Below the pieces are notes generated by a model. The model was not told the DNA's origin and did no database searches. It saw only the letters and a program-made list of their open reading frames with translations. The position numbers were made by a program, and so were the translations under genes. Positions 24,572 through 36,885 of a DNA stretch of 64,000 bases are shown here, piece after piece; position 1 is the first letter of the stretch; every line of letters begins with the position of its first letter. Origin of the DNA: Polytrichum commune (Eukaryota; Streptophyta; Polytrichopsida; Polytrichales; Polytrichaceae). The stretch is from the NCBI GenBank assembly GCA_950295325.1, contig OX485803.1:51165554-51229553 (forward strand), read 5' to 3'.

Positions 24572-27195
24572 AAGATGCCCCCAAATAAATAAAATGAATA
24601 TAGTCCTCCCCGAGGATGCTCCAATATGTTCCAAAGATATTCATAGTGAGCCCATTTGGACCTAGACTCTAACCCTTGGCCATAGCACAAATCACCATAA
24701 AAAGCTTTTTCGATGTAAGGTAGATGAGGCGAATTTAATTAGCTTCCTTAATTGGACACCTATTTTTGGCTCCTAATCAATGGTCAGTCACTCTAATTTT
24801 GGTGGGTGAGTGATACATGATGATTAAACTGCCATCTTAATGATATATGGTTAGTCACTTTTGCAAAAATCAAACTACACCCAACATTCTCAATGATTAG
24901 GAGTGCTATCCACCGAGCTATGACACGCTTGATTTTTGTGGGCAAGGCGGGCAAATTAGGAGGCAACATATGGTTGCGAGGTGCCGGCCAACTTGTATTG
25001 TGGGTATCCTATATTAAAAAACCAATTCGGCAACATTTTATCTTACATGTCACCACTTTAGAGACATGACATATCCAATATTGACATTAAACTTGGCTTC
25101 ATTGGCAAATGAGCCATGTAGAATCTGCCAACGATGTCGTCCACTTACACAACATTGAACGATAAAAGAATTCCAAGCTCTAGATTAGGAAGCAAAGATT
25201 TTTTTTATTCCGGAGCCTACATCAACACCTTCCTGAACTCTAATTTCAATGATTTCAAATTCTTTAATCCATATTTACAATTGCTAACATGCTCAAGCTT
25301 CTAGAGTATTGTTACATGCTTTGGGCACGTTGGTGGTATTGAAAGGTTTGTTAAGTAGCTTTGAGGTTTCTCTAGTTCATGATTAAGCTCGTGAGGGATG
25401 TATATTTAGTAGCTTTGAGTTTTCTATGTTCATGATTAAGCCAGTGAGGGTGGTAAGTGCCATGGAGTGAAGGTGTTTTTTGTAAGGTCTGGATGTTGGT
25501 AGTGGGGAGCTTGAGTTGTTCCGATCATTGTTTGTAGATTGTGTGAACACACTATGCCTTGTTGAGGCAAACTTGAGAGGATAGTGCAAAGAAGGATTTG
25601 ATCACATGGAGAAGGTAGGGAAGCGAAATGAATAGTCTTGTTGAAACCAACTAATTAAAGTTGATGGAAGGTTGGGTAATATGGACCAGTAGGGTAGTAG
25701 AATAAGATCCCACCCCATTGGTTGGAGAACCATACATGGTCGCATGTGCCAGTTGTTGAGTGAGACATAGTGCGAGGGATCAAAGATCTTACCATAGCAA
25801 GAGCATGATTCCCAACAATCGCGACTAGCAAGTGCTACTGAGGCCATGTGCCACAACCTGGAAAGGTCTTTTGGTTCGAGAATGAGTCCCTCGGAAGTCC
25901 CACCTAGAGGCAACTCTAGAAATAAATACCACAAAATGTTGGAACTAGGGGGTATGGGAAGAATTACTAGATAATAACCCATGCAAATGATGAACTTTGA
26001 GTTGCATGGAATTTTTATAAAGAATTTTTTTGGGTGCATCATGAGGTTGTAGTTTCTAATCAAAGAAGTTTCCTCCTACTTCATGCATGAAATGACCTTA
26101 TCATGTCTTAGTTCATTGTTAAGGTAAATCAACCAATGTGTGAGAGCATTGAATTTCGACTTAGGCCCCAAGAATCATGTAATGACCACATAATCCTTTA
26201 GGAAATTTTTTATGCGCGAAGTAAGTGATGGTCTAGGTTCCGTACTTATGCCCTTGGCTTGAGCTAGTACCCACTAGTGCTTCTTTTAAAGCCTTTTAGT
26301 AGCTCTACACCTAGGGTGTGGCCCATAGAGGGTTCATTTTAGCTTGCAAAGCTCGTGCAACGTTGTAAGCGGTGCTTGAAACATTAGGCATAAGTTTGTC
26401 ATTGTCAACCCCATGTAGTCGACTAAGCAATTTCCATGGCAATCATTCCCTTGTTTCCGAAGACATTGGGACTAACCCATTGCAATTGTCACCAAGTGCA
26501 CACCATCTATGCAATAGACCCACCTTTCACAACCATACCTTCGTCAATTCGGTCACCCACGATCATATTTATTGGCGACAATTTGCCATCCCGGTCATCA
26601 TCATTTTGGTCAGGTGGTGATTCTTAGTCTTCAAACATTCTCACTGCTTTGTGCACGGTGAAGATGCCTCTACTCACATAGGGAGCATTGATACATTATG
26701 AACTCTAAAACTTGAGAGGAACCTCATAAAACATTAGATTGGACACAACGTAGAAGAAGAAGAAGAGGAAGAGGAAGAAGAAGCCATGAAACTTTCCAAA
26801 AGGGCTAGCAACAAACCCTATTGGGACCAATTGAAATAGTAGCTCTTGCTCAATTTTCTATCATCCCATGAAGGCTTTCCCATAAATAGTTCAAGGTTTC
26901 TAATTTTGATAAATTAATTGACAATTTTGATACATTCTAGAAATTGACATTGCTTGTGGCGTCCATGACTGTGTTGGCAAAAATACTTTAATGTATTGTG
27001 TGTTGTAGTCAAATTTCTTTCTATTTATGAAAAAAGCCTAAAATTCACCGATGAGGAAAATTTTGAGGCCAAATAGTTATTCTAAAAGCACTTGGGAACC
27101 GGTTGTGTGCCACCTTATGAATTTTTTGTTCGCATATTATAGAAATGTCCTCGATTAAGATCACCCCAAAACATATAAATTACCCCCTTATATCA
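24572..27195. other. No gene seen
   Basis: The stretch GGTAGATGAGGCG...TTGGACACCTATTTTTGG (24,715-24,775) is a fragment of the 'GGACACCTATATTTGAGTG' family. A GAA/GAG tract lies at 26,755-26,783. The minus-strand open frame 25,602-26,063 (153 codons) has no recognisable domain. Confidence 0.45.
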
Positions 27196-27539
27196 CTACA
27201 CTAAATAGGTAGATTAGTGTTGGAAACACTAATAGTCGACGAAAACGCTAAATGTAAATTGTCTCTATAGTGTTAGAACACTAAATGTCAACTCTAACAC
27301 TATTTGTACCAAGTAGTAACTTTAAATATTTACATGAGCGCATTTAGTGTTAGATGATATTTTGTAAATCTTGGAATGAAGAATTGAAGGAAGAAGAATA
27401 TGGGAACCTCGTAAAAGGTATAATTTGTTCAAACCCTATTCAAACACTAATTGTAATATCAATTGAAAATTAGTGTTTTAGGTAACTATTGCATCTAACA
27501 CTAATCTTCATCTAACACTAATCTACCTATTTAGTGTAG
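27196..27539 (+). mobile_element. CACTA-like MITE with CTACACTAAATAGGTAGATT ends
   Basis: The left end is CTACACTAAATAGGTAGATT (preceded by CA) and the right end is AATCTACCTATTTAGTGTAG, a perfect 20-bp inverted pair that continues into ATTAGTGTT. 344 bp, AT-rich, non-coding, with internal AACACTAA motifs as in 12,498-12,821. Confidence 0.85.
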
Positions 27540-27688
27540 CAAAAATAGTCCAATTTCTTTTCTTCTATTAATCATCTCAACCCCTGAATATAAAATTTAG
27601 TGGCCATATGAGCTACTTTCAAAAGATTAAAAAAGAAAAAGAAAAAGAAATAAAACAGTAGAAATTCATTGAAATAGCATTTGGTTGA

Positions 27689-27839
27689 GGGCCCGATCAC
27701 ACATGACTTCACCCTACACTTGAGGGCCCATGACCACACTGCATGATTTTGGAAGTGTCTTGAGACAGCCTTTGGACACCTTCTTTTGGGCTCTCACAAT
27801 TTCATGGTCATGGCTCTTGGCTCATGTGTGAAATGGCCC
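27689..27839 (-). mobile_element. TIR element family A, short 151-bp copy
   Basis: The right half is the inverted left end of family A (GGCTCATGTGTGAAATGGCCC on the plus strand). The left end GGGCCCGATCACACATGAC is its partner. It is an internally deleted form of the 480-510-bp elements at 11,448 and 21,819. Confidence 0.75.
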
Positions 27840-28104
27840 ATATTAGTCCAACTTTGGGATCCCGACAACTTTTGGCACGCAGCCTTCTTTGAAAAAAGTT
27901 ATGATAATTAAACAAATCATAGTGACTGGGTGGACATGTCCATGTTAAACTGCACAGATGAAACAACCTCATCCTTCGATCCAACCCTTCCTATGTATAT
28001 ATCAAGGGGAGTACTACATCGTGTCTTAAGTGGACACTTTTCTAAGATTGAAGCCTTCTTGTGGAAGATCTTCAACACTCATGATTCTGAGGTACTTGCT
28101 TATA

Positions 28105-28540
28105 TGTGTGGAGGAGGCATCCAAAATCTAATACCAATTTGGAGTTCATGAGGATTTGCTATCAATCTTCAAACACAAGATTCTTTTGCTCTTAAATTAA
28201 CCATGTACTAGACTATGGAAAACACTTTTGTTGTTTATAGTACATTCTCTCCCACCTCCATGTTGAGTCACCATGTTGTGTATTTTTTGTGCTCCTTCAC
28301 CCCAAATGAATCATATGAGAAACTTGTGGAATTGGTAGGTGCATCCACTTTCAAATCGTGTTATGAACCTCCATCAAATTAGTTGCATGGTAGAGCTAAT
28401 TTGGTCACATTCTAGGTTAAATACAATTTCAGAAGGTGACCATCCAATTCACGATGTTGATCAACACAATTCACCCTTCAAGTAAGCATTCCATAATTGG
28501 AGGTGTTGGAATTAGACACATCTACATTAAGGAGAGAGAG
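28105..28540 (+). repeat. Dispersed repeat R, copy 1
   Basis: It aligns with 53,265-53,680, just upstream of the ASC-1/AlkB gene. Shared blocks include CATATGAGAAACTTGTG, GGTGCATCCACTTTCAAA, GTCAC.CTCTAGGTT.AT and ATTGGAGGTGTTG. It could be a piece of a retrotransposon, but no protein signature survives. Confidence 0.65.
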
Positions 28541-29355
28541 AGAAATTATCGAATATGAGTGTCCCTTTCATTCATCCAACAGATTGCCCCTACAATACTA
28601 TGTATCCCATAAGCAATTCCGTTTTTGGTTGGTTTAGCAAAGACCCCAAATTAGTGTAGTCCAAGTGATTTAAGCTAAATTAGCCACAACCCTATAGGGG
28701 GTCAAATTTTAATGTTGAATGCATGAGAGATACACTCGTATGTGATTATTCCCTCTCGTTGCACCTAATCGCCATTGAATTCATCCCACATTAGTGTACT
28801 TAGTTTTGACAAACAACAACAACATTGAGCCTTGATAGAGTTGTAACTACAAAAAATATTTTAAAAAATGTCAATTGGCTGATGTACGGATGGTCCATTA
28901 GCCATCTCTATAGGGATATATAAGAAGGGGACGGGGTAATGCCTTTATTTCAATAGGTGGACCCTAACAAAACTGGTCAAGTGGGATGGGGATTGTCGTT
29001 TCTCAAGTTTGCGTTTATTGAGAGCAATGTATGTTAGGTATGTGATGGTATGCATTAAGAGAGATATTTTCCACGAGGTATTTTGATGGGGGGTGTCTAT
29101 GTCAAGGAGATGTGTGATTGTTCAATTGTGGATGGTTCCTCGAGTACCCGCAGTAATTATTATGGGGGGGGGGGGGGGTGTTCCATCCTAGTTGTTGTAG
29201 TTGTGGGATGAAGATGTCGTATTCTTCATGTTTGCGAGTGGCGGCAACCTCCGAGAATCCGTCGTTAATGTATGTAAACTCAATGAATTGCATAGTTAAT
29301 CATAATGCACAATGTACAATGCAATTACAACTTCTTATTCACGTACCAACTCAAT
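28541..29355. other. No gene seen
   Basis: A GAGAGAGA tract lies near 28,532 and a poly-G run at 29,165-29,178. No coding signature. Confidence 0.45.
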
Positions 29356-29832
29356 TAAGGTAGAAATACCATAACCCGTTAACCACCCTCTAGCCGTCAT
29401 AATGGTGAAGTGCCATTGCTAAAACCGATCATGGCTCGGCGGCAACTTCAATGTGTGTACACTTAGTGTAGCCAATGGGAGTCAAGTGTTATGTATGGAA
29501 ATGCAAATCACCATGTTCGGTGTAGGGAGAATCTATTGAATGAGTAGGGGTTTGGACAACTTTACACTTTGAAAAATTATAATATTTTCTTGTATAGGGC
29601 AGAACAAATCACCATGTTCAGTGTAGGGAGAATCTAATGAACGAGTAGGGGTTTGGACAACTTTCCACTTTGAAAAATTGTAATATTTTCTTGTATAGGG
29701 CAGAAAAATATGAAGCAACTTGCATTCTTCACGAATCCTTCTCGTCTATCTTGGAAAATTATCTCATGATCGTCGAACAAGATCTTCAATGCGAATCACC
29801 TTATTTTCACGAGTTATGGTAATTCTACCTTA
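29356..29832 (+). mobile_element. TIR MITE, 'TAAGGTAGAAATACCATAA' family, copy 1
   Basis: The left end is TAAGGTAGAAATACCATAAC and the right end CGAGTTATGGTAATTCTACCTTA. The copy at 32,187-32,633 shares its ends and interior. Inside, a unit of about 100 bp is present twice in tandem (about 29,505-29,604 and 29,605-29,704), while the other copy has it once. Confidence 0.8.
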
Positions 29833-32186
29833 GTGCTCCTAACTTCTTCTAAACCCGCTGGTACATTCTACGTGGGGAGGAAAACCAAATCCAAATTCCC
29901 ATAATGCATCGACCCACCAGTGCCCCCCACCAGGCTAAGTTATATAAAATTATGGCCTCATCATTTGCCCATTCTTGGAGCTTCCCTGCACCATTCTGCC
30001 TCCCCCCGCCCCATTCAATGCTGGCGTTCGCTGTCGTCGACTTCCAAAGACTTTGCACTGACAGTACGCGGGCGCCTCGTCCTCTAACCTACATACAGTT
30101 TGGGTACAGAGTTATGGCAAGAAACATGAGGTTTTAAGGCCAAAAACCAGTGGAAATCATTGCTGTAGTTTATCGCTCAATCGGAGTGGAAGGAATGACC
30201 GAGTTGTCAGTCAAAACCTGACCAAACTCAATAATAACAATAATTAAAAAAAATCATCGATCGGCAAGCTGACTCATCAGCAGGCCGCCCGCCCGCCCGC
30301 CCACTGACTACTCCCGAGATATAAACCCCCTCCCCTCGAGCTCAGGCCAATATACTTGTACAAATGTCTGCCCAAAGGTAGCCATCAAACACTGGGCCCC
30401 AGTCAAGCCATAAGACAAACTCCCCTCTGGGTGTCATTCATTGCCTATTGTAGGGCCACTTGCACTCGCATTGGAGTGGACTGCGCGTAACTTAGTAACG
30501 TTTCGATATACATACAAACAAACAAACAAACAAACACACTCCCTACAATTCATCCTCATTTACATGTTGATTCACGCAGATGGAAGCCTTGGTGGGTCGT
30601 CCATATATATTGACTCCATCTGTCTATATTTAGACACACAACGGAGGCTCATGTGGACCCTTATAGATATGCACGGCTTTGATTAGAAATGGTCGCGACC
30701 CTATGCTTCTTCAAGCTTATCCGACTTCAAGTTGGCACCAATCGCTTGTGGGGTTTCATTTCCCAACACACAACTTACCATCCTCCTTGTACACATGCCC
30801 GATGATAGGTTGGGTGTTGGTGTGTGAAATCACACATGTTTATGTATATCTTGCAACACAACCCTCTTGTAGGTTTGTTGTGGGTTTATCCCATTTTTTA
30901 ATGTTCGCTAGATTAGTTTGGGTTCTTTGACCGAAATTTAGTTTGGTTTTAGATGGGAATTCTTCGTGTTTCTACATAGCAGCCAACATTTTCACTCTCC
31001 TTGTTGGTAGGAGTTATGAATATTCACCCATGACTCATTACGTTGGCTCATGGTATTTAGTGTCACCAACTATTTGGAGTTACGCAACGCGATTGATATT
31101 TACGATAGATTCATTATTTACCCATAAAAGGCCAAAATTGGGTGATTGGACAATACAAATCAATAAGATTTTTACTTGCATTATCAATAAAACGTTGGAG
31201 CATTGCATAACTCCATATAGTTAGCGACGATAAAATCCATAAAATGGTGTAGTTTAGCCAAACTTCACTTTGAGAAGTTTCAAAGCAAAGAATTTAGTTC
31301 CTCCAACAAGACTCATCACACAAGGATGGCAACTATCCGATTTTAATTGCACCTTCGATAGATCAAATGACTACTAGTTCAATAGACTACATAATTATTG
31401 AGAAGAGAGTAGATGACAAGTTGTGATAACATCAATGTATCTATAATATAAGCCATTTATGGGGCATAATTGGTTTGCTCGAGGACATAAACTAAATGTT
31501 ACAGTAGGGATGTACTTTGCATGCATAGAAAACCAAATGGAGACTACTTGATGCTTATGGACTCGGAGTTGTATGAATAGGTACGTGCTCTTTGTGATTG
31601 GGTTTATGGGAAGCTTAGCCAATGGGAAGAGAGAGATTGGGGTGAGGGGGGGGGGTAACTGCATTTTGATTTAAGTGGTGACTTATTTAGAGTAGTAATA
31701 GTATGCTTAGCATTGAGCCTGCATTGAATAAATCATTTTCTATCCTTTAATGCAAACACATGCTATGTAAAGATGATACGCACCACCAAAATTGCCTTCA
31801 AGAAACACCCCCCTTGCTTTGAACAATGAGTTCTCCTTCACATCTTGATTTTTTTCCACAAAATAAATCTACATTGGAGAGCATCTTAAGCTCTATCCAT
31901 ACACATTAATATCGCCTCCTAATGCTTAGCCATTTTGGGGCAATGACTATTTAGAAACCAATTGACCTTCAAGTCGGATGTTTCCTCCCTTGATTCCTGA
32001 AATTAGGAAGTGAGATAAAAGCTCTTTGGGTCGTAACATTACTCAAGAAGTTGAGCTTTCTATGCGAGACCCTAAATACAAGAAGAAATCTCACTCCGTT
32101 TATTGGGAGAAAATATTATTAATGGGCTTCTTTTAGCCCGAGAGATGTAGCACAAATGATGGAGGTGGTAGCCCCATACAAGCATG
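29833..32186. other. No gene identified; GC-rich island and a GAGTTAC repeat
   Basis: The part 29,880-30,440 is C-rich, with (CCGC)n at 30,286-30,302, a GAGATATAAACCCCCTCC stretch that resembles a TATA region, and (CAAA)n at 30,508-30,533. A copy of the GAGTTAC family lies at about 31,048-31,225 (TTTGGAGTTACGCAACGCGA...ATTGCATAACTCCATATAG). None of the open frames has a family signature. Confidence 0.4.
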
Positions 32187-32633
32187 TAAGGTAGAAATAC
32201 CATAAACCGCGAACTACCCTCAACCTGTGCATTAGACTTCCGTCCAAATAATGAAGTGCCATTTCTGAAACCAATAATTGCGAGGTTGGCAGGTTGAAAT
32301 GCATGTACAGTCAATTTAGTAAAATTTAGGCATGTTTGAGTATCATCAATCACAGTTTAATGTACTCGTGAGTTAATTGGTTTAGGTGATGTTATGTGGG
32401 GAAATGAGCATTACCGTGTTCGGTTTAAGGAGAATCTAATGAACGAGTAGGGGGTTTGACAAACTTTCCACTTTGAAAAATTGAAAATTTCTTTCATAGG
32501 AAATATAGATATGAAACAACTTGCACTTTTCATAAATCCTTCTCTTCTATCTTGAAAAGATATTTCATGATTTTAAGACCATATCGTCAATGCAAATCAC
32601 CTTATTTTCACGGTTTATGGTATCTCTACCTTA
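32187..32633 (+). mobile_element. TIR MITE, 'TAAGGTAGAAATACCATAA' family, copy 2
   Basis: TAAGGTAGAAATACCATAAA on the left pairs with TTTATGGTATCTCTACCTTA on the right. 447 bp, non-coding. It carries a single copy of the unit that is duplicated in 29,356-29,832. Confidence 0.85.
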
Positions 32634-33130
32634 AATGTGGTAATTCAACAACCAATCGGCAGGTGTAGGCATTGAATAAACAAACGAGCAATAGCTGGAG
32701 CCATTAGGTTGGCCCATGCCAACCATTCTCTAGCCATGAATAGTAACCATGTAGACCAGTTGCCAAGGATGGCAAGGTAAAGCAAGGAGACTAGTTGATG
32801 CTTCCTAGAGTATGCATATATGAAGCCATCCCAATAGGTTGCGGTCGCTATGTCATGGTGTGGAATGGAACTCATCTTTTCTACTATCCAATCATGGAAT
32901 GGGAGCTTCCCTACATAGTTGACTAATGTTACAGTTCATATTTCCAATAGCTTCCATTTGACATCTCACTCACAACTAGAAGTGGAAAAAAAAAATGAGA
33001 ATACAGTGAGTGGTTGAAGCCGATTTAAAAAGAGCCGTGTTGTCAACAAAACTTGCCCGAGAGCTTGCCAACAAAAAATATGCCACCTCACCTTATAAAT
33101 ACTTATATGACTTGGGCCTCGGGGGTAAGT

Positions 33131-33430
33131 TAAGTACCATAAGGTATGTGGGCGTTATTTGGTTTCATTGTGATGTTCTCCAACTTCTATCGACTAGATT
33201 CACACAACAAAACTCGTGTTGCATTAGCAAATCTACAACGAAACATATGCGAACACTGGCGTTGAAAGAAAAAACCGTACGTTTGTTGATTTCTTAACTA
33301 AATACATAAAGTCCTCCCGATTATGTTCACTATTGAGTCTGCAGTAGTTATTAACATTCAAAGACATAATCCAATTCCTTTCAAACATGTGTCTTTATGA
33401 TGTTTGTTCTTTAAGACTTTAATCCTCACC
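33131..33430 (+). repeat. Dispersed repeat, 'ATAAGGTATGTGG' family
   Basis: The left part, CATAAGGTATGTGGGCGTTATTTGG, and the right part, AATCCAATTCCTTTCAAACA...CCTCACCAAACCACAT, match 47,630-47,955 in inverse orientation. A shorter relative lies inverted at about 49,540-49,680. Non-coding. Confidence 0.65.
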
Positions 33431-33553
33431 AAACCACATACCAACCGATCTAATATTATAGGGATCCGATTAAGAAATCGAGCCACTCAAGACCCATTTG
33501 CCTTAACAACGGGAGCAGAGTTGAATAAACCTATAGGTAGGGTACCCATGATA

Positions 33554-34783
33554 CAGTCTAACCTCATTAATACGACACCCTCGATATTAAGACACATTTT
33601 TGCGCGACCAAACTTTTTAGTTCAAAACTCCCTCATTTATACGACTACAACACTTGATAATGCGACATTTAAAATCTCCATTTTGTCATATTAAAGAGGT
33701 AGTTCAAGCTAAAATTCCTTTCATCTACGTTATGTACGTCTAAAATACATCGATTTTCACCTAGGAATTACTTGAGAACTTCACTTACCATTGGGAACTT
33801 AATAAGAACTAGGGTTACTACAATGTTCTCATGCTTAAGCACGCACCCGTTTAAGTACGCATCCCGGTTAAGTGTGCAATTTTTTTTTGGACAAAAGTTT
33901 ATACTTTATTGTTTGAACATGTCATGTAGAGTCATTTGCCGCGAATGCAAGAATTTTATACGCTTGGCATTCGATGCTAGTTTGTTAACATCTTGTTGAA
34001 ATGTCTCAAACGATTGTTGCAATACATTTGTACAACATCCGTTTGAACATCGGAGCAAAGTAACTGATCATCGATGCCGAGGACAATTTTGGGTAGAGCT
34101 TCAATGCCTTTGAAGTCGGTAGCACTTTCAGATTCAACAATGATTTCACATCGTTGGGCTTCAGTCAAGCAGGTTGCCTTAGATTTCATCCGTATCCCGT
34201 CGCAATTCATCGAATCAGAGGGTCTACAAAGCGATATGAGTAAAGTATGCACCTACTAACTAAGTGCGCACCAATGGCTCCAGTTCAAAGTGCATACTTA
34301 AGCGGGAGATTACTATAGTGCAGAATGGACACGGTTAGGGCTAGAGTGACATCCTGCCTAGTATGTTGCTAAATGTCGTGCATCATTGTTGTGTAGTTTC
34401 TTATTAGAGAACTCTTCATATTTTGGTGTTCATGAAATTATTAGTTTTCATAAGTTAATAGGAGATTTAGATAAGACGACAGTTGCTAACTTGGGTAGGC
34501 AACACCTGAGATCTTTGGACTCCTATTTCAAGAGTTCTTGAGAACATTTGTATTTGTTTCGAGTTATAAGTTATTATTCCATACCATCTATATTGCTTAA
34601 ACTCGTAGTCTATATTTTTATACTCATATTACTTACGTTTTCATATTCCCTCAATCATACGACAACTTCACCCCATTTGTTATATTGATGAGAAGATGAC
34701 ACCTCGATAATACAACTGTGTTTTTTTTTTTTTTTTTTTTGGTGTGTGTTTCCCAAACGTGTCATACTAAAGAGGGAGAACAG
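33554..34783 (+). mobile_element. Pogo-like element, copy 2, hosting a nested element
   Basis: Flanked by TA on both sides (33,552-33,553 and 34,784-34,785). The ends are CAGTCTAACCTCATTAATAC on the left and, read inward from the right, CTGTTCTCCCTCTTTAGTAT. Outside the nested insertion it aligns, in inverse orientation, with 2,002-2,666. A poly-T tract at 34,722-34,740 lies near the right end. No transposase of its own is visible. Confidence 0.8.
33821..34315 (-). mobile_element. Nested pogo-like element
   Basis: Compared with the empty copy at 2,002-2,666, the host reads GGGTTACTA before and TAGTGCAGAATGG after a 495-bp insert, with a duplicated TA. The insert's ends are CAATGTTCTCATGCTTAAGC and, read inward from the right, TAGTAATCTCCCGCTTAAGT, sharing TCTC..GCTTAAG. 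Its minus-strand open frame, 33,977-34,252, contains LTEAQRCEII, which resembles the start of the CENP-B-type DNA-binding domain of pogo transposases. The rest of that frame is not recognisable. Confidence 0.7.
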
Positions 34784-35544
34784 TACCACCATTCCCAAAT
34801 TCCCTTCCTTCAAATGTGTGAGGCAGCCTGGTGAACGTACAGAGCCGCTCACTTGCTAGGTGACTCGTGGTCGCACGGAGAGTGATAATTAAGCTTATCC
34901 TTCCATATACACATTGGCCGCCGGAGGAGTCCGGTCAAAGGGAGGGCGAGGGCGAGGGTGAGGGGGCCGTAGCTAGCTAGCTAGGCAGGCAGCCAGCCAG
35001 CCAGGGTGTGTAGGTGAGGCAGGGGAGGGAATTAGAGTAGTGGTTCCAGGGCAGGGCAGGGCAGGGCAATGACACAAGCTTCCAAGAAGGGATGGGAAAT
35101 AGCTGCTGCTGTGGCAGGGAGAGGGAGAGTGATGGGAGGGTCATCCTGTGGCGCCCATTGGTGGCCCTCCGAATCCTCATCATTAGCTACCCCCCCCCTC
35201 CCATGCCATTGCGGTTGGAAACCCGGCACCGTTTCCACCCCCACAGGTACACGGCCCCTCCCAATATTTAAAGGCGGGCGGTCACATGACCCCCCTCCCC
35301 AGGCGCCCCACGCACATGTTGCGGGTACATCTGTTGAGTATTTGAGCCTGCCTGACATCATGCTCCAACGCCACCACCGTACTTGCTTGCTTGCCTAATT
35401 TACTCACCCATAGTGCTCGATTGATTGTATGATGACCGGCCACATGACCGCCAAGGCGAGGCTTGGCTTGGCTTCACTACCCTACCTCCTGCATAGCAGA
35501 GCATAGCAGAGGGGAGCGCAGCATGTAAGTATGACTGCGGATAC
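34784..35544. other. GC-rich, low-complexity island without identifiable gene
   Basis: Successive short tandem motifs occur here: GGGCGAGGGCGAGGG near 34,940, CTAGCTAGCTAGGCAGGCAG near 34,973, CCAGCCAGCCAGC near 34,992 and GGGCAGGGCAGGGCA near 35,051. The open frames across 35,032-35,398 run through these repeats on both strands, so I do not treat them as genes. Confidence 0.4.
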
Positions 35545-35740
35545 CCGCTCCAGTGATCAGTTGAGATCCTAGAGTTTGCAAGTCCAACCGGTTACATGTT
35601 GGCAGGCATCCTTCCGTTTTCCTTTACGAAACTGGGGAATATTCTATGAATTCCTCTAAACTGATCGGTGAGTCTCCTGCAGTCTTGAACTTCGACCGGT
35701 TGGTTATTTCTCAAACTCAACCGGTTCATCTGTAGCTACC
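35545..35740 (-). repeat. CCGGTT-family repeat, inverted copy
   Basis: GATCAGTTGAGATCCTAGAG, CCAACCGGTTACATGTTGG and CTTGAACTTCGACCGGTTGG match the left arm of 23,003-23,440. Confidence 0.7.
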
Positions 35741-36722
35741 TGCCGGGTCTCCCAGATTGTACACCCGCTCGACAAAATGTGCTGTTTCATGTCATGTGGT
35801 AGTTGATGCCACTTTTTGGATGACGGTTCATATGAATAAGTGAACGCATATGTTGTCATGGATGATGGATTAGTTCGTCCATTGGCCAAAACCCTACCTT
35901 CTCTTGTGATCAACTTGTGATGGAATATTGTCATGGGTGATTGAAATCTGGATGAAGAATCGCTTGGCAAGTGACAGTTGTTGCCACGCTGTGAATCTAT
36001 AATTCCCCCACTGCCTGCCCCCAAAAAACATAAATATAAAAATAAAAACTACAAGGAACGACGAATAATGTTGGGTTAACATGTGGTGTCGGTGACACTA
36101 TGCCGTGGTTTACAATTGGTATTTGTGTCAGGTCCACCTCCAAGAGAGTAACATGATTTAGGATGGTTTACCGAGTATAAGTTGTTATTACTAAGTTATG
36201 ATCAACTTTTTCGTCGTCGGTTACTATACTAATTGTCCCAATAAGTGCATGTTACTATTCGTTGGGGCCACGCAATAACTTAATGTCTTACGGAAGAGTT
36301 CAACTTTTACTAACAGAATCTCAATAGGTTGTTCAAACATCATAGAACATAAATGACTTTGCTCAGTAAAATAAAACACATTCTCATTAAACAGTTACAG
36401 CACTGTGCGTGTAACTCCAAATAGTATCAATTTCCTCAAACTTGACCGGTTCATCTGTAACGGGCGGTTGGTTTATTACCCATTCATTACCCCCCGAGTC
36501 GAGTCACCTGCACCACCAACAACGATCCGCTTCTGTGGGGCCCTGCCTAACAAACTGAGCACAGCTATAACATTCATGAAAGATGGTCTTCGATCGATCC
36601 TTCCCATGATGCTCTAGACTCCCAGTTTCTGGGTTAACAACTTGGTAATGATACCCCACTTGACGCACCCACGTGTTCCATTTAATGCTCCCTGCCGACT
36701 TTTGTCACTTTTGCCTCTCCAA
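35741..36722. other. No gene seen; GAGTTAC-family repeat
   Basis: 36,180-36,430 aligns with 16,110-16,390 (TTAGTGCATGTTACTA-like, AGAACATAAATGACTTTGCT). A short CCGGTT fragment follows at 36,430-36,470. Confidence 0.45.
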
Positions 36723-36885
36723 CACCCCCTACAAGCATATATATGAGCTCTAGGCAACCGACTATATGTCATGGGAAACTTGACCCTTGTAACAGGAAAA
36801 AAAATTGCAAATCCAGCACGCTGGTAGATTTGCATTGTACCTTCATCGAGGTGGATGATCGTATAGGACTTGTTATGCTACACTG
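36723..36885 (+). mobile_element. CACTA-type MITE, diverged copy
   Basis: It shares CTACAAGCATAT, TGAG.TCTAGGCAA, TTGCAAATC.AGCA, GGTAGATTTGCATTG and ATAGGACTTGTT with 38,311-38,463. Its termini are too eroded to read a target duplication. Confidence 0.6.

Noticed and set aside
25602-26063. 153-codon minus-strand open frame
   Set aside because: I tested it for reverse-transcriptase or integrase motifs by eye and found none; no splice context or second exon.
35032-35398. Long overlapping frames on both strands
   Set aside because: They read through GC-rich short tandem repeats, which keep several frames open by composition.
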